Assembly (NCBI GenBank): GCA_965225735.1
Contig: CBDDBN010000024.1
Coordinates: 1-64,000 of the forward strand
Source of the DNA: Denitrobaculum sp965225735
Lineage (GTDB): Bacteria; Pseudomonadota; Alphaproteobacteria; Kiloniellales; Kiloniellaceae
Direction: 5' to 3'
Length of the DNA: 64,000 bases
In this document: positions 53,469 to 62,255 of the stretch, piece by piece
Layout of the letters: each line of letters opens with the position of its first letter
Numbering within the stretch: the stretch's first letter is position 1
Made by a program: the position numbers and the translations under genes
The notes under the pieces: model-generated
Databases searched by the model: none
What the model saw: the letters and a program-made list of their open reading frames with translations, nothing else
What the model was told of the DNA's origin: nothing

Positions 53469-54404
53469 TCATTCACCCGTCTTCCCCATCGCCGCCGCAT
53501 CCGGCACCGTCCCAAGCGCTTTCCCGGCCGCCCGCACCACGCCACCGATCTGGATCAACTGGTCCTGGAGCGGATTGGTCTTACGCCAGACCATACCGAT
53601 CGTGCGCGAGGGGCGCGGGTCCGGGAAGCGGGCGACGGAGATGGCGGCGGAGCGGGTTTCCAGGGGCAGGGCCATTTCGGGGATGAGTGTCACGCCGAGG
53701 CCCGCACCGACCATCTGCACCAGGGTCGAGAGCGAGGAGCCCTCCATGAGGTTCTGGGGCTCGGCGCCGCTTGCCTGGCAGAACGACAAAGCCTGATCGC
53801 GGAAGCAGTGCCCCTCCTCCAACAGCAGAAGGCGCATTTCCAGAAGCTGTTTCGGGCTGGGCACCGGCTTTTCGGAGTCGGCTTCCGGACGCACCAGAAC
53901 GAAATCTTCCTCGAACAGCGCGAATTCGCGCAGCGCGGGTTCGGAGATAGGCAGGGCGACAATCGCCATTTCCAGGCGCGACTCCAGCAGGTCTTCGATG
54001 ACGGCTTCGGTCATCGCCTCCCGCAGGCGCAGGTCGAGCGCGGGAAAGCGGCCCATGATGAGCTTGATCATCTCCGGCAGCAGATAGGGCGCGACGGTCG
54101 GAATAACGCCGATCCGCAGGCGGCCCGCGAGTGGTCCCTGCGCCGCGCGCGCCAGGTCCTGAAGCTCGTCCACGGCCCGCAGGATCTCGCTGGCGCGCCG
54201 CGCGAAGTCTTCTCCCAAGGGGGTTAAATGAATGTGCCGCACGGCCCGCTCCACCAGAGGGGCCCCCAACATCGTCTCTAACTCTTTGATTTGTATAGAG
54301 AGTGCGGGCTGAGTGATCGCGCAGGCCTCCGCAGCGCGGCCGAAATGCCCCACACGCGCGAGGGCATCGAAATAGCGCAGATGTTTCATGGTGAGTCCGA
54401 TCAT
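53469..54404 (-). CDS. oxyR: OxyR, hydrogen peroxide-sensing LysR regulator
   Basis: A 311-residue LysR regulator. The N-terminal HTH reads MKHLRYFDALARVGHFGRAAEACAITQPALSIQIKELE. The redox pair is Cys200 and Cys209 in GHCFRDQALSFC, the same spacing as Cys199 and Cys208 of E. coli OxyR. Peroxide forms a disulphide between them that switches the protein to an activator. It is divergent from katG, its classic target, across a 173-base gap with a candidate binding site. The start at 54404 or an internal ATG at 54389 cannot be separated. Confidence 0.95.
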   Translation of the reverse strand: MIGLTMKHLRYFDALARVGHFGRAAEACAITQPALSIQIKELETMLGAPLVERAVRHIHLTPLGEDFARRASEILRAVDELQDLARAAQGPLAGRLRIGVIPTVAPYLLPEMIKLIMGRFPALDLRLREAMTEAVIEDLLESRLEMAIVALPISEPALREFALFEEDFVLVRPEADSEKPVPSPKQLLEMRLLLLEEGHCFRDQALSFCQASGAEPQNLMEGSSLSTLVQMVGAGLGVTLIPEMALPLETRSAAISVARFPDPRPSRTIGMVWRKTNPLQDQLIQIGGVVRAAGKALGTVPDAAAMGKTGE

Positions 54405-54460
54405 TAGTTTTTTTTATCACACCGGTAAAATCTTTCAACTTCTCTAAATGCCTCTCTATG

Positions 54461-54477
54461 ATTAGAATTATTCTAAT
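54461..54477. promoter_or_regulatory. Candidate OxyR box between oxyR and katG
   Basis: ATTAGAAT-T-ATTCTAAT is a perfect 17-bp palindrome. It contains TTAG-N7-CTAA, matching the half-site pattern ATAG-N7-CTAT of OxyR. It lies 57 bases from the oxyR start and about 100 bases from katG, so it can serve both. A full tetrameric site with a second half could not be seen clearly. Confidence 0.6.
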
Positions 54478-54577
54478 ACCAAACAGAGACCTCTCTCGCG
54501 TCGCTCACAGCGACGCTGCACGACAACCAACCCCTTGATTTCTTTGACCACGGCGAAGGCCAGTAAAGGAGATAACG

Positions 54578-56746
54578 ATGGACGGAAGTACCACAGGCAA
54601 ATGCCCGGTGATGCACGGCGGTAATACCGCGATGAGCACACCGGTCACGAAATGGTGGCCGAAGACGCTGAACCTGGAAATCCTGCATCAGCACGGCGCC
54701 CGGACGAACCCGATGGACGCGGACTTCGACTACAGCAGCGAAGTCAAAAAACTCGATTTCGAAGCCGTCAAAAAAGACCTTCACGCCCTGATGACCGACA
54801 GTCAGGAATGGTGGCCGGCCGACTACGGTCATTACGGCGGCCTGATGGTCCGTATGGCCTGGCACGCTGCCGGTACTTACCGCGTGCAGGATGGCCGCGG
54901 CGGCGGCGGAACCGGTAACCAGCGCTTCGCACCGCTCAACTCCTGGCCGGATAACGCAAGCCTCGACAAGGCCCGCCGTCTGCTCTGGCCGGTCAAAAAG
55001 AAGTACGGCAACCGCCTGTCCTGGGCCGACCTGATCATCCTGGCCGGCAACATCGCCTACGAATCCATGGGCTTCAAAACCTTCGGTTTCGGCTTCGGCC
55101 GCGAAGACATATGGGCCCCCGAGACCGACATCTATTGGGGTTCGGAAAAGGAATGGCTGGCACCGAGTGACGAGCGCTATGGCGACATCGGCGACGCCTC
55201 CACCATCGAAAATCCGCTCTCCGCGGTTCAGATGGGCCTGATCTACGTAAATCCCGAGGGTGTAAACGGCCAGCCCGACCCGGCACGAACCGCTCTGCAT
55301 GTGCGTGAAACCTTTGCCCGCATGGCCATGAACGATGAAGAAACCGCGGCGCTGACCTGCGGCGGCCACACCATCGGTAAGGCCCACGGCAACGGCGATG
55401 CAGATGCACTGGGTGCCGAGCCGGAAGGTTCGGGCATCGAGTCTCAGGGCCTGGGCTGGGATAACCCCAACCAGAACGGCAAGGCCAGCGATGCCATTAC
55501 TTCGGGCTTCGAGGGCGCTTGGACGACCAATCCGACGCAGTTCGACATGGGCTACTTCGATCTGCTGTTCGGCTATGAGTGGGAACTGCGGAAGTCCCCG
55601 GCTGGCGCTCAGCAGTGGGAGCCGATCGATATCAAGGAAGAGGACAAGCCGGTTGACGCGACCGACGCCTCGATCCGCAAGAACCCAATCATGACCGATG
55701 CGGACATGGCGATGAAGGTCGACCCGATCTACAACGCGATCTGTCAGAAGTTCATGGCCGACCCGGAGTACTTCAAGGACACCTTCGCCCGCGCGTGGTT
55801 CAAGCTGACCCACCGCGACATGGGTCCGAAGGCCCGCTACATCGGCCCCGATGTTCCGGCTGAAGACCTGATCTGGCAGGATCCGATCCCGGCCGGCAAC
55901 AGCGGCTACGACGTTGCGGCAGTAAAAGCGAAGATCGCCGAAAGCGGCCTGTCCGCCGCCGAGATGATCGCCACCGCCTGGGACAGCGCCCGGACCTTCC
56001 GCGGCTCCGACAAGCGTGGCGGCGCCAACGGTGCACGCATCCGTCTCGCCCCCCAGAAGGATTGGGAAGGCAACGAGCCGGAGCGTCTCGCCAAGGTGCT
56101 CGGCATCCTCGAGCCGATCGCGGCAGAAACCGGCGCCTCTGTCGCGGACGTGATCGTCCTCGCCGGTAACGTCGGTCTGGAGCAGGCGATCAAGAACGCT
56201 GGTGTCAGCGTCGAGGTTCCCTTCGCACCGGGTCGTGGCGATGCAACCGAAGCGCAGACCGACGCAGACTCCTTCGGTGTGCTCGAGCCTCTGGCTGACG
56301 GTTTCCGCAACTGGCAGAAGACCGAGTATGTGGTCTCCGCCGAGGAACTGCTGCTGGACCGCGCACAGCTCATGGGCCTGACGGCGCAGGAGATGACGGT
56401 TCTGCTCGGTGGTCTGCGGACGCTTGGTACGAACCACAAGGGCTCCAAGCACGGCGTCTTCACCGACCGGGAAGGCACCTTGTCCAACGACTTCTTCGTC
56501 AACCTGACCGACATGTCCTATCGCTGGCAGCCGGCCGGTGGCGACAGCTACGAGCTGCGTGACCGTAAGTCGAACGAGGTCAAGTACACGGCAACCCGTG
56601 CGGACCTGGTCTTCGGTTCGAACTCGATCCTGCGGTCCTATGCGGAAGTCTACGCACAGGACGATAACCAGGAGAAGTTCGTCCGTGACTTCGTCGCAGC
56701 CTGGACGAAGGTCATGAACGCAGACCGCTTCGACCTGGCGGCCTGA
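54578..56746 (+). CDS. katG: Catalase-peroxidase KatG
   Basis: A 722-residue haem enzyme that removes hydrogen peroxide by catalase and peroxidase cycles. The distal triad Arg92, Trp95 and His96 lies in VRMAWHAAGTYR. The proximal haem His is in ALTCGGHTIGKAHG. The Tyr in IYVNPEGVNG would form the Met-Tyr-Trp adduct with the distal Trp and a later Met. The C-terminal half is the inactive duplicate domain typical of KatG. GGAG lies upstream of ATG 54578. Probably induced by OxyR. Confidence 0.97.
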   Translation: MDGSTTGKCPVMHGGNTAMSTPVTKWWPKTLNLEILHQHGARTNPMDADFDYSSEVKKLDFEAVKKDLHALMTDSQEWWPADYGHYGGLMVRMAWHAAGTYRVQDGRGGGGTGNQRFAPLNSWPDNASLDKARRLLWPVKKKYGNRLSWADLIILAGNIAYESMGFKTFGFGFGREDIWAPETDIYWGSEKEWLAPSDERYGDIGDASTIENPLSAVQMGLIYVNPEGVNGQPDPARTALHVRETFARMAMNDEETAALTCGGHTIGKAHGNGDADALGAEPEGSGIESQGLGWDNPNQNGKASDAITSGFEGAWTTNPTQFDMGYFDLLFGYEWELRKSPAGAQQWEPIDIKEEDKPVDATDASIRKNPIMTDADMAMKVDPIYNAICQKFMADPEYFKDTFARAWFKLTHRDMGPKARYIGPDVPAEDLIWQDPIPAGNSGYDVAAVKAKIAESGLSAAEMIATAWDSARTFRGSDKRGGANGARIRLAPQKDWEGNEPERLAKVLGILEPIAAETGASVADVIVLAGNVGLEQAIKNAGVSVEVPFAPGRGDATEAQTDADSFGVLEPLADGFRNWQKTEYVVSAEELLLDRAQLMGLTAQEMTVLLGGLRTLGTNHKGSKHGVFTDREGTLSNDFFVNLTDMSYRWQPAGGDSYELRDRKSNEVKYTATRADLVFGSNSILRSYAEVYAQDDNQEKFVRDFVAAWTKVMNADRFDLAA

Positions 56747-56753
56747 TTGTAAA

Positions 56754-56782
56754 GATCCGGGCGAGACAATCTCGCCCGGATC
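56754..56782 (+). terminator. 13-bp hairpin immediately after katG
   Basis: GATCCGGGCGAGA and TCTCGCCCGGATC form a perfect 13-bp stem with a 3-base loop, beginning 8 bases after the katG stop. It lacks a U-run and may protect the mRNA 3' end or be a first-stage terminator ahead of the next one. Confidence 0.6.
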
Positions 56783-56811
56783 GACCGCTTTCACTTCGAA
56801 GGCAACGAATG

Positions 56812-56854
56812 ACCCCGCAGAGCAGTTCGCCTCGAGCTGCTTGCGGGGTTTTTT
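56812..56854 (+). terminator. Rho-independent terminator of katG
   Basis: ACCCCGCA (56812-56819) and TGCGGGGT (56842-56849) pair around a structured loop with GAGCAG and CTGC, followed by TTTTTTC. It also lies 28 bases from the end of the convergent patatin gene, so it may act for both. Confidence 0.85.
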
Positions 56855-56876
56855 CTTTGGTTAGTCTAGCGCGCCG

Positions 56877-57851
56877 TTATTGCGTCAGCAGTCCGATCAC
56901 CCGCTTTAGTTCCTTTGCCTGATCCTGAATGATCTGCTCCGCCTCCGCTTTCAAGTTGCGGATGTTGCCGGCGCCGGCGGCGTCGAGATCGTCCAGAGCC
57001 AGATCGAGGGTGGTATCGAGGCGGAAGTAGCGCTGTGCGTCGCCCTGCTTTTCGTCGGGCAGCAACATCCTGAGATGGAAGTCGGCGGCGTCCGCGCTGC
57101 CGTCCATCATAACGCCGATGATCGGCCGGACCCAGCCGAGCGCGCCCCAGCCCGTCGCCTCCTCATAGGGGATCTCACGCGTCGCGACCCCGGTGCCCAG
57201 CGACAGAACCAGAATGTCGTCCGGTTTCGCGCCATGCGCGATGGCTTCGGTGTAGCCGCACATGGCCGGGTTATTGACGAAAACGCCACCATCGATCAGC
57301 GCACGTTTCGTGGGCCTCTGCGCGAGAGACTTGACCATCTCCGGCTCGAAGTAGGTCGGGGCCGCGGAGGTCGCGCGGGTCGCATCGCGCAGATAGTGGT
57401 TGCGGTCTTTCGATTCCCTGGCGCGGCTAGTCTTGAAGAAATAGGGCTCGCGCCGCTCGATGTCGTAACTTGTGAGGACGATGGGAACGAGACAGTCGGT
57501 GAGGGTCGCATTCCCAAAATACTTTTTGAGCAACTTCTCCAATGGCCGGTGATCGTATTGTTCGTCGGTGGTGCCGCCCAGCGAAGTCACGCCGCGCCAA
57601 AAGGAGCGCTCGAAAATGTCGCGTCCCCTTTCGGCATAGAGCTCGAGCAGCGTTTCAGCCGAATACTTCGCGCCGCCAGAGCTCTTTTTGACGGACAAGC
57701 CTGCCGCCAGAATACCGCCGGTCGAGGTACCGACGATCAGATCGAACATCTCCGAAATAGGTTTGCCGCTTTGCTCTTCGATGTGCTGCAGAACAACAGC
57801 GGGGATCACGCCACGAATGCCGCCGCCATCGATGGAAAGAACCTTGTACAT
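56877..57851 (-). CDS. Patatin-like phospholipase, CapV-like
   Basis: A 324-residue patatin. It starts MYKVLSIDGGGIRGVIPAVVL, with oxyanion loop GGGIRG (9-14), nucleophile Ser43 in GTSTG (41-45) and catalytic Asp187 in DGGVFVNNP. This start and spacing match plant patatins and the bacterial CapV effector of CBASS more than the RssA type encoded at 20 kb. Unlike CBASS loci, no CD-NTase, E1/E2 or other accessory gene is adjacent, so a stand-alone lipase role is more likely. ATG 57851 has AGGAG upstream. Confidence 0.85.
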   Translation of the reverse strand: MYKVLSIDGGGIRGVIPAVVLQHIEEQSGKPISEMFDLIVGTSTGGILAAGLSVKKSSGGAKYSAETLLELYAERGRDIFERSFWRGVTSLGGTTDEQYDHRPLEKLLKKYFGNATLTDCLVPIVLTSYDIERREPYFFKTSRARESKDRNHYLRDATRATSAAPTYFEPEMVKSLAQRPTKRALIDGGVFVNNPAMCGYTEAIAHGAKPDDILVLSLGTGVATREIPYEEATGWGALGWVRPIIGVMMDGSADAADFHLRMLLPDEKQGDAQRYFRLDTTLDLALDDLDAAGAGNIRNLKAEAEQIIQDQAKELKRVIGLLTQ

Positions 57852-58054
57852 GACCGTCTCCTGAAAATGGATTTCTTGAAATGGATACTCATGGAGCACG
57901 TATTGAATGCTAGCCCAAGCCGCGAGCCTGCCGCGTCGAAGACTCCACAGCCTACAGGCTTAAGATGACAATCCTGTTCAGCATGGTAGCCTCGAGGCCA
58001 CGCGGCAGTGGCAATGCACACACCTGACTGTTCGACAAACAGGATTTAATCGTT

Positions 58055-58732
58055 GTGACCGAACGAAAGTTTCACGCATTAGAGGACGGTCTCAGCGGCG
58101 TGCTAGGTATGCTCGGCAAGCTCTATCCAGCAGTGTTATCGGTCCTACTGGCGACGCTGGTCACTTGCCTTTCCGCCTCGGCACAGGAAGGTCCCTGGGG
58201 AGATCCCTACGACGCTCTTCTGGAACGTCCTGACGTGACCGTCGTTTACAGCACTGAGGATGACGGACGCAAAGTACGCAAATTTCTAACGCCGGGCGGC
58301 GTGGAAATTCGTCAATCGCGTCTCAACGGCAATATCGATACCTTCACGTCCGATACCAGTAAGAATGGAGCTGTCGTCTGCGCCTGGTGGATTGTTCTCT
58401 CGCTGCGCGCGTCAATGGATGCCTGTCCCAAGCTTGGCAACGATGAGCTCAAAAGCGATTTCGATCGCGCGATCGCGCGGATAAATCGCTTTATCCATAA
58501 AAACGCGCTCGAGCCGACATCCTTGGAACAGGTGGAAACAGATGCTGTGAAGTACCGCGCGCGGACCTATAACAGCTCGCAGTCCCCAGAAGACCGCGAA
58601 AGGATCTGCCGCAATCCGGATAGGGCCCGACTCATAACGGTGATCACCGAAGGTCCGCCAAACGGATTTAACGGATGGGTCGACAACCTTCTGGCGGTGC
58701 CGAGGCTCCCGGTCGCAAATCCTTGTCTTTAG
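58055..58732 (+). CDS. Exported protein of unknown function (225 residues)
   Basis: A protein of 225 residues (207 if the later start is used). From ATG 58109 there is a typical signal peptide (MLGKLYPAVLSVLLATLVTCLSASAQ), so the mature part probably lies in the periplasm. The mature domain has repeated Asp/Arg segments, a CAWW motif in the middle and Cys residues that could pair (SMDACPKLG, RERICRNPD, ANPCL). The GTG at 58055 would add 18 residues. I do not recognise the family. It is followed by two MBL-fold genes on the same strand. Confidence 0.6.
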   Translation: MTERKFHALEDGLSGVLGMLGKLYPAVLSVLLATLVTCLSASAQEGPWGDPYDALLERPDVTVVYSTEDDGRKVRKFLTPGGVEIRQSRLNGNIDTFTSDTSKNGAVVCAWWIVLSLRASMDACPKLGNDELKSDFDRAIARINRFIHKNALEPTSLEQVETDAVKYRARTYNSSQSPEDRERICRNPDRARLITVITEGPPNGFNGWVDNLLAVPRLPVANPCL

Positions 58733-58839
58733 AGGACTGACGTCACGGCAAGGAAGCAGAATTCGGATCAACAGCTCAACAGGAATACTGTAAGCTTCCA
58801 GGATTGCGGGGAACCACCTGTAGAAGGAAGGCTGTGACC

Positions 58840-59667
58840 ATGCTTCGTTTCGGGTTGTCAATTCTTGCCGTCGCGTCACTTCTAAGCACTTTTCCCAGCG
58901 CACCGGCTCAGGCCAGCAAATGCTTTGCTTATGTCGAGGATGCCCCCCGCGGACCGGCGCCCGAATATCTTCCGGCAAGCTTCCACGCCGTTCAGACGGC
59001 GCCGGCAGTCGAGGTGACCTACGTCACCCATTCGACCTTCCGCCTCAAGACTCCGGCGGGCGTGGTGATCGCCACCGACTACGCGGGCTATGCTGGGAGC
59101 GGACCCGTGCCAACCCTGGTCACCATGAACCATGCGCACGAGACTCACTACACCGATACTCCCAACCCAAAGATCGAACATGTTCTGCGCGGCTGGAACC
59201 CGGCAGGCGGGCCGGCAAAACACGACCTGACCATCGCCGACGTGCATATCCGCAACGTGCCGACCGACATCCGCAGCTGGGGTGGCGGCGTCGAGGCGGA
59301 TGGCAATTCGATCTTTATCTTCGAGGTAGCCGATCTCTGCATCGGACATCTGGGCCACCTGCACCACAAGCCGACACCCGAACAGTTGGGACGGATCGGG
59401 CGGCTGGACGTGGTCTTTGCACCGGTCGATGGCAGCTACACACTCGATCTCGCCTCTATGATCGAAGTGCTGCAGGAGCTGCGCACCAGTCTCGTGATTC
59501 CCATGCATTACTTCGGCGGTGAATCTTTAAAGCTGTTCCTGCTGGGTATGGCCGGGGATTTTGAGATCGACATCGCGAAAGACGCGACGACCGAGATCTC
59601 TCTCACCACCCTGCCCCGAACACCTACTGTACTGGTGCTCCCCCTCAAATGGTCCGACTTCGAGTAA
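58840..59667 (+). CDS. Exported MBL-fold metallo-hydrolase, UlaG-like
   Basis: A 275-residue exported metallo-beta-lactamase-fold enzyme. The signal peptide runs over MLRFGLSILAVASLLSTFPSAPAQA. Metal-binding motifs differ from the classic HxHxDH: THSTF, NHAHETHYTD, LGHLHH and the C-terminal PMHYFGG. This pattern recalls the UlaG/RomA group rather than true beta-lactamases. The substrate is unknown. It is downstream of the exported protein of unknown function. The start may also be GTG 58834. Confidence 0.75.
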   Translation: MLRFGLSILAVASLLSTFPSAPAQASKCFAYVEDAPRGPAPEYLPASFHAVQTAPAVEVTYVTHSTFRLKTPAGVVIATDYAGYAGSGPVPTLVTMNHAHETHYTDTPNPKIEHVLRGWNPAGGPAKHDLTIADVHIRNVPTDIRSWGGGVEADGNSIFIFEVADLCIGHLGHLHHKPTPEQLGRIGRLDVVFAPVDGSYTLDLASMIEVLQELRTSLVIPMHYFGGESLKLFLLGMAGDFEIDIAKDATTEISLTTLPRTPTVLVLPLKWSDFE

Positions 59668-59761
59668 GGCACCTTACTGCTTGCTCCCGAGCTATTGATT
59701 AGCCATGCGCGGGAACTTTGTTAGGCTTTGTCGAAACAGGCCACGCAAAGAGGGAAGCATC

Positions 59762-60679
59762 ATGCCAAGAGCCTTCACAGCCCGCAGCCTCGCCGCAGTC
59801 ATTGCGCTCGGCGCCCTGACATTCGTGGGATCCGCACAGGCGCAGAACCGCGATTTCTCCAAAGTCGAGATCAAGACCGAAAAGGTCACGGATTCGATTT
59901 ACGTGCTCTTCGGGGCCGGCGGCAACATCGGTGTCTCGGTCGGCGACGATGGCGTCTTCCTGATCGACGATCAATTCGCGCCCTTAAGCGAAAAAATCAT
60001 CGCCGCGATTCGTGAAATCAGCGACAAGCCCATCCGCTTTGTGATCAATACTCACTGGCACGGCGATCACACCGGCGGCAATGAGAACCTGGGACGCGAG
60101 GGAGCGACCATCGTCGCCCACGAAAACGTGCGCAAACGTCTTTCCAGCGAGCAGAGCATCCCGGCTTTCAATCGGACTTACGAGCCCGCGCCCGAGGGCG
60201 CTCTTCCGCAGGTGACCTATGCCGACGGCGTGACGCTGCACCTGAACGGCGAACATGCCAAGGTCATGCACCAGCCCAACGCCCACACTGACGGCGACTC
60301 CATCATCCACTTCCAGGAGGCCAATGTCATCCACACGGGCGATCTCTTCTTCAACGGCTTCTTCCCCTTCATCGACGCCTGGAGCGGTGGATCGATCGAC
60401 GGCGTGATCGCGGCGGTCGACAAGATGCTGGCCATCGCGGACGACAACACCAAGATCATTCCGGGCCACGGCCCGCTGGCCTCGCGCGCGGATCTGGTGG
60501 CCTATCGGGAGATGCTGCAGACGGTCAGCGATCGCGTCGCCCAGGGTATTTCCGATGGTAAGTCGCCCGGCGAACTGGTGCAGTCCGGCACCTTCAGCGA
60601 TATCGAAACCGCCTGGGGCGGCGGCTTCCTGGACACGCTAAAGTTCATCGGCATCGTTTATGAAGGCAAGAAATCGTAA
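59762..60679 (+). CDS. Exported MBL-fold hydrolase with HxHxDH motif
   Basis: A 305-residue exported enzyme. It has a Sec signal peptide (MPRAFTARSLAAVIALGALTFVGSAQAQ) and the canonical metal motif HWHGDHTGG, with further ligand sites at HTDGDSIIHF, NVIHTGDLFF and IIPGHGP. The order and the HTGDLFFNGFFPFID segment are seen in periplasmic MBL proteins and quinone-type or cyclase-like branches, so it may be a general hydrolase, possibly a beta-lactamase relative. The GAGGGAAG site lies 6-7 bases before ATG 59762. Confidence 0.85.
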   Translation: MPRAFTARSLAAVIALGALTFVGSAQAQNRDFSKVEIKTEKVTDSIYVLFGAGGNIGVSVGDDGVFLIDDQFAPLSEKIIAAIREISDKPIRFVINTHWHGDHTGGNENLGREGATIVAHENVRKRLSSEQSIPAFNRTYEPAPEGALPQVTYADGVTLHLNGEHAKVMHQPNAHTDGDSIIHFQEANVIHTGDLFFNGFFPFIDAWSGGSIDGVIAAVDKMLAIADDNTKIIPGHGPLASRADLVAYREMLQTVSDRVAQGISDGKSPGELVQSGTFSDIETAWGGGFLDTLKFIGIVYEGKKS

Positions 60680-60995
60680 AGCCTTCCACTCGATGACGGC
60701 TGATAGAGCTTAGACCCAGAGCAGCGTCAAACTGAAGCTGGGCATCGTGGAATCTCGCAAAGATTCTACGATGCTCGAACACTGCGCCGCTCGTGAGGTG
60801 ATGCATCTGGACGGGACTGCTCCGCGCCCGTAAAGACAGTATTAGTTACTTCATATATTCTAAACTGGCTCTTCCAATAAATTCGTTATTCGAAAGATCT
60901 AGCTTTTGCTAGCGTCTGGATCGCAGCGGGCACGCCGCTGCCGATCCCCAACAAGGCGCCAATCACCGCGGTGCCAGACAACGCACGGCAAAAGC
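60680..60995. other. Gap before the MFS gene with a stable hairpin
   Basis: About 316 bases without a credible gene. A 14-bp stem with one G-U pair (GCATCGTGGAATCT at 60742-60755, AGATTCTACGATGC at 60761-60774) and a 5-base loop stands out. It is probably the 3' structure of the MBL gene transcript. An AT-rich stretch around 60840-60890 fits the MFS promoter. Confidence 0.45.
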
Positions 60996-62255
60996 ATGAA
61001 CAACGCAACATCAGTCACATACGACACGCGTGGGCCAATTGTGATCGTCGTCGCTGGCGGCATCGTGCTCGCGCTGTCCTTCGGTGTGCGCGCAGTCTTC
61101 GGCGGTGTCATCGAGCCGCTCTCGAACGATCTCTTCGAAGGACGCATCGACGTTTTCTCGCTTTCCATCGCGATCCAGAACCTCGTCTGGGGCCTCGCGC
61201 AGCCTGCGTTCGGCGTCATCGCAGATAAGTACGGCGACCGGAAGGCGCTCTGGCTGGGCTTTCTTTTCTATGTCCTGGGAATGGGTGTTTGCGTGGTCGC
61301 GACCTCCCCCCTCGGCCAGCATCTCGGCACCGGTTTTCTGGTGGGCATGGGGATTTCGGGCACCGCCATCGGGACGGTGCTGGCTGTTGTGGGCAGGGCG
61401 GCGCCGGAAGAAAAACGCACCGCTTATCTCGGCATCGCCTCTGCAATCGGATCGACGGGACAGGTCGTGCTGCCGCTTCTGATGTCCTGGCTGATCGAAT
61501 GGCTCGACTGGCGGATGACCCTGCTGGTGATCACCACGGCGCTCGCGCCGATGGCGCTCTGCATTCCCTTTCTGCGCGTCGCGCCGGCGCAGGCTTCCCC
61601 GAGAGGCGAGTCTGCTAACGTTTCGATTACACAGATGGTTCGGACTGCCTTCGGACACTCGAGCTATAGCCTGCTTACAGCCGGGTTTTTCGTCTGTGGC
61701 TTCCATCTCGCCTTTATCACGGCCCACCTCCCCAACTTCGTGCAGCATTTCTGCCTCTCGAACGCCTCGGCAGAAGAGCTACGGGCGCTGGGGCTCCAGG
61801 CGATCGCTCTCGCCGGTCTTGCAAACATCTTTGGCACATTGCTCGCAACCCGGCTCGGAACCAGCTATCCGAAGCCCTACGTCCTCGCTGCGATCTATGC
61901 GCTCCGAGCCGTGGTGATCGTCGTCTTCATTTCGCTACCTATAACACCTGTCTCCATCATGATCTTCGCTCTGGTCATGGGGGTTCTCTGGCTCTCGACC
62001 GTTCCGCTGACCAGCGCCCTGGTATTGACGATGTTCGGTCCAAGGGCGATGGGCACGCTGTTCGGATTCGTCTTTCTCAGCCACCAGCTGGGCGGATTTG
62101 CCGGGGTCTGGCTTGGCGGGATCTTGTTCGAGAGCACGGGCAGCTACGACGCCATGTGGCTCCTCTCGATCGCGCTGGGCATCCTCTCCGCCATCGCGCA
62201 CCTGGCTGTAAGAGAGAACGCGGTACCACGCGGGGGACTTGCCTTGGCCCAATAA
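60996..62255 (+). CDS. MFS transporter
   Basis: A 419-residue inner-membrane carrier with about 12 membrane segments. The signature between helices 2 and 3 appears as AFGVIADKYGDRKALWLG; the ending shows LFGFVFLSHQLGGFAGVWLGG. The sequence resembles the monocarboxylate/oxalate:formate group of MFS carriers. No ligand can be named. The long open frame from 60906 starts with nonconserved sequence; ATG 60996 (MNNATSVTYDTRGP) was chosen. It does not have a clear co-transcribed partner. Confidence 0.85.
   Translation: MNNATSVTYDTRGPIVIVVAGGIVLALSFGVRAVFGGVIEPLSNDLFEGRIDVFSLSIAIQNLVWGLAQPAFGVIADKYGDRKALWLGFLFYVLGMGVCVVATSPLGQHLGTGFLVGMGISGTAIGTVLAVVGRAAPEEKRTAYLGIASAIGSTGQVVLPLLMSWLIEWLDWRMTLLVITTALAPMALCIPFLRVAPAQASPRGESANVSITQMVRTAFGHSSYSLLTAGFFVCGFHLAFITAHLPNFVQHFCLSNASAEELRALGLQAIALAGLANIFGTLLATRLGTSYPKPYVLAAIYALRAVVIVVFISLPITPVSIMIFALVMGVLWLSTVPLTSALVLTMFGPRAMGTLFGFVFLSHQLGGFAGVWLGGILFESTGSYDAMWLLSIALGILSAIAHLAVRENAVPRGGLALAQ

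Noticed and set aside
54473..56794. A 773-residue minus-strand frame opposite katG
   Set aside because: It is fully antisense to a canonical KatG and has no recognisable domain; the frame is open because the sense codons avoid antisense stop triplets.
56877..57851. A CBASS anti-phage operon
   Set aside because: Only the CapV-like patatin is present. No CD-NTase, E1/E2 or JAB gene or other defence gene lies within 5 kb, so calling a defence system would exceed the evidence.
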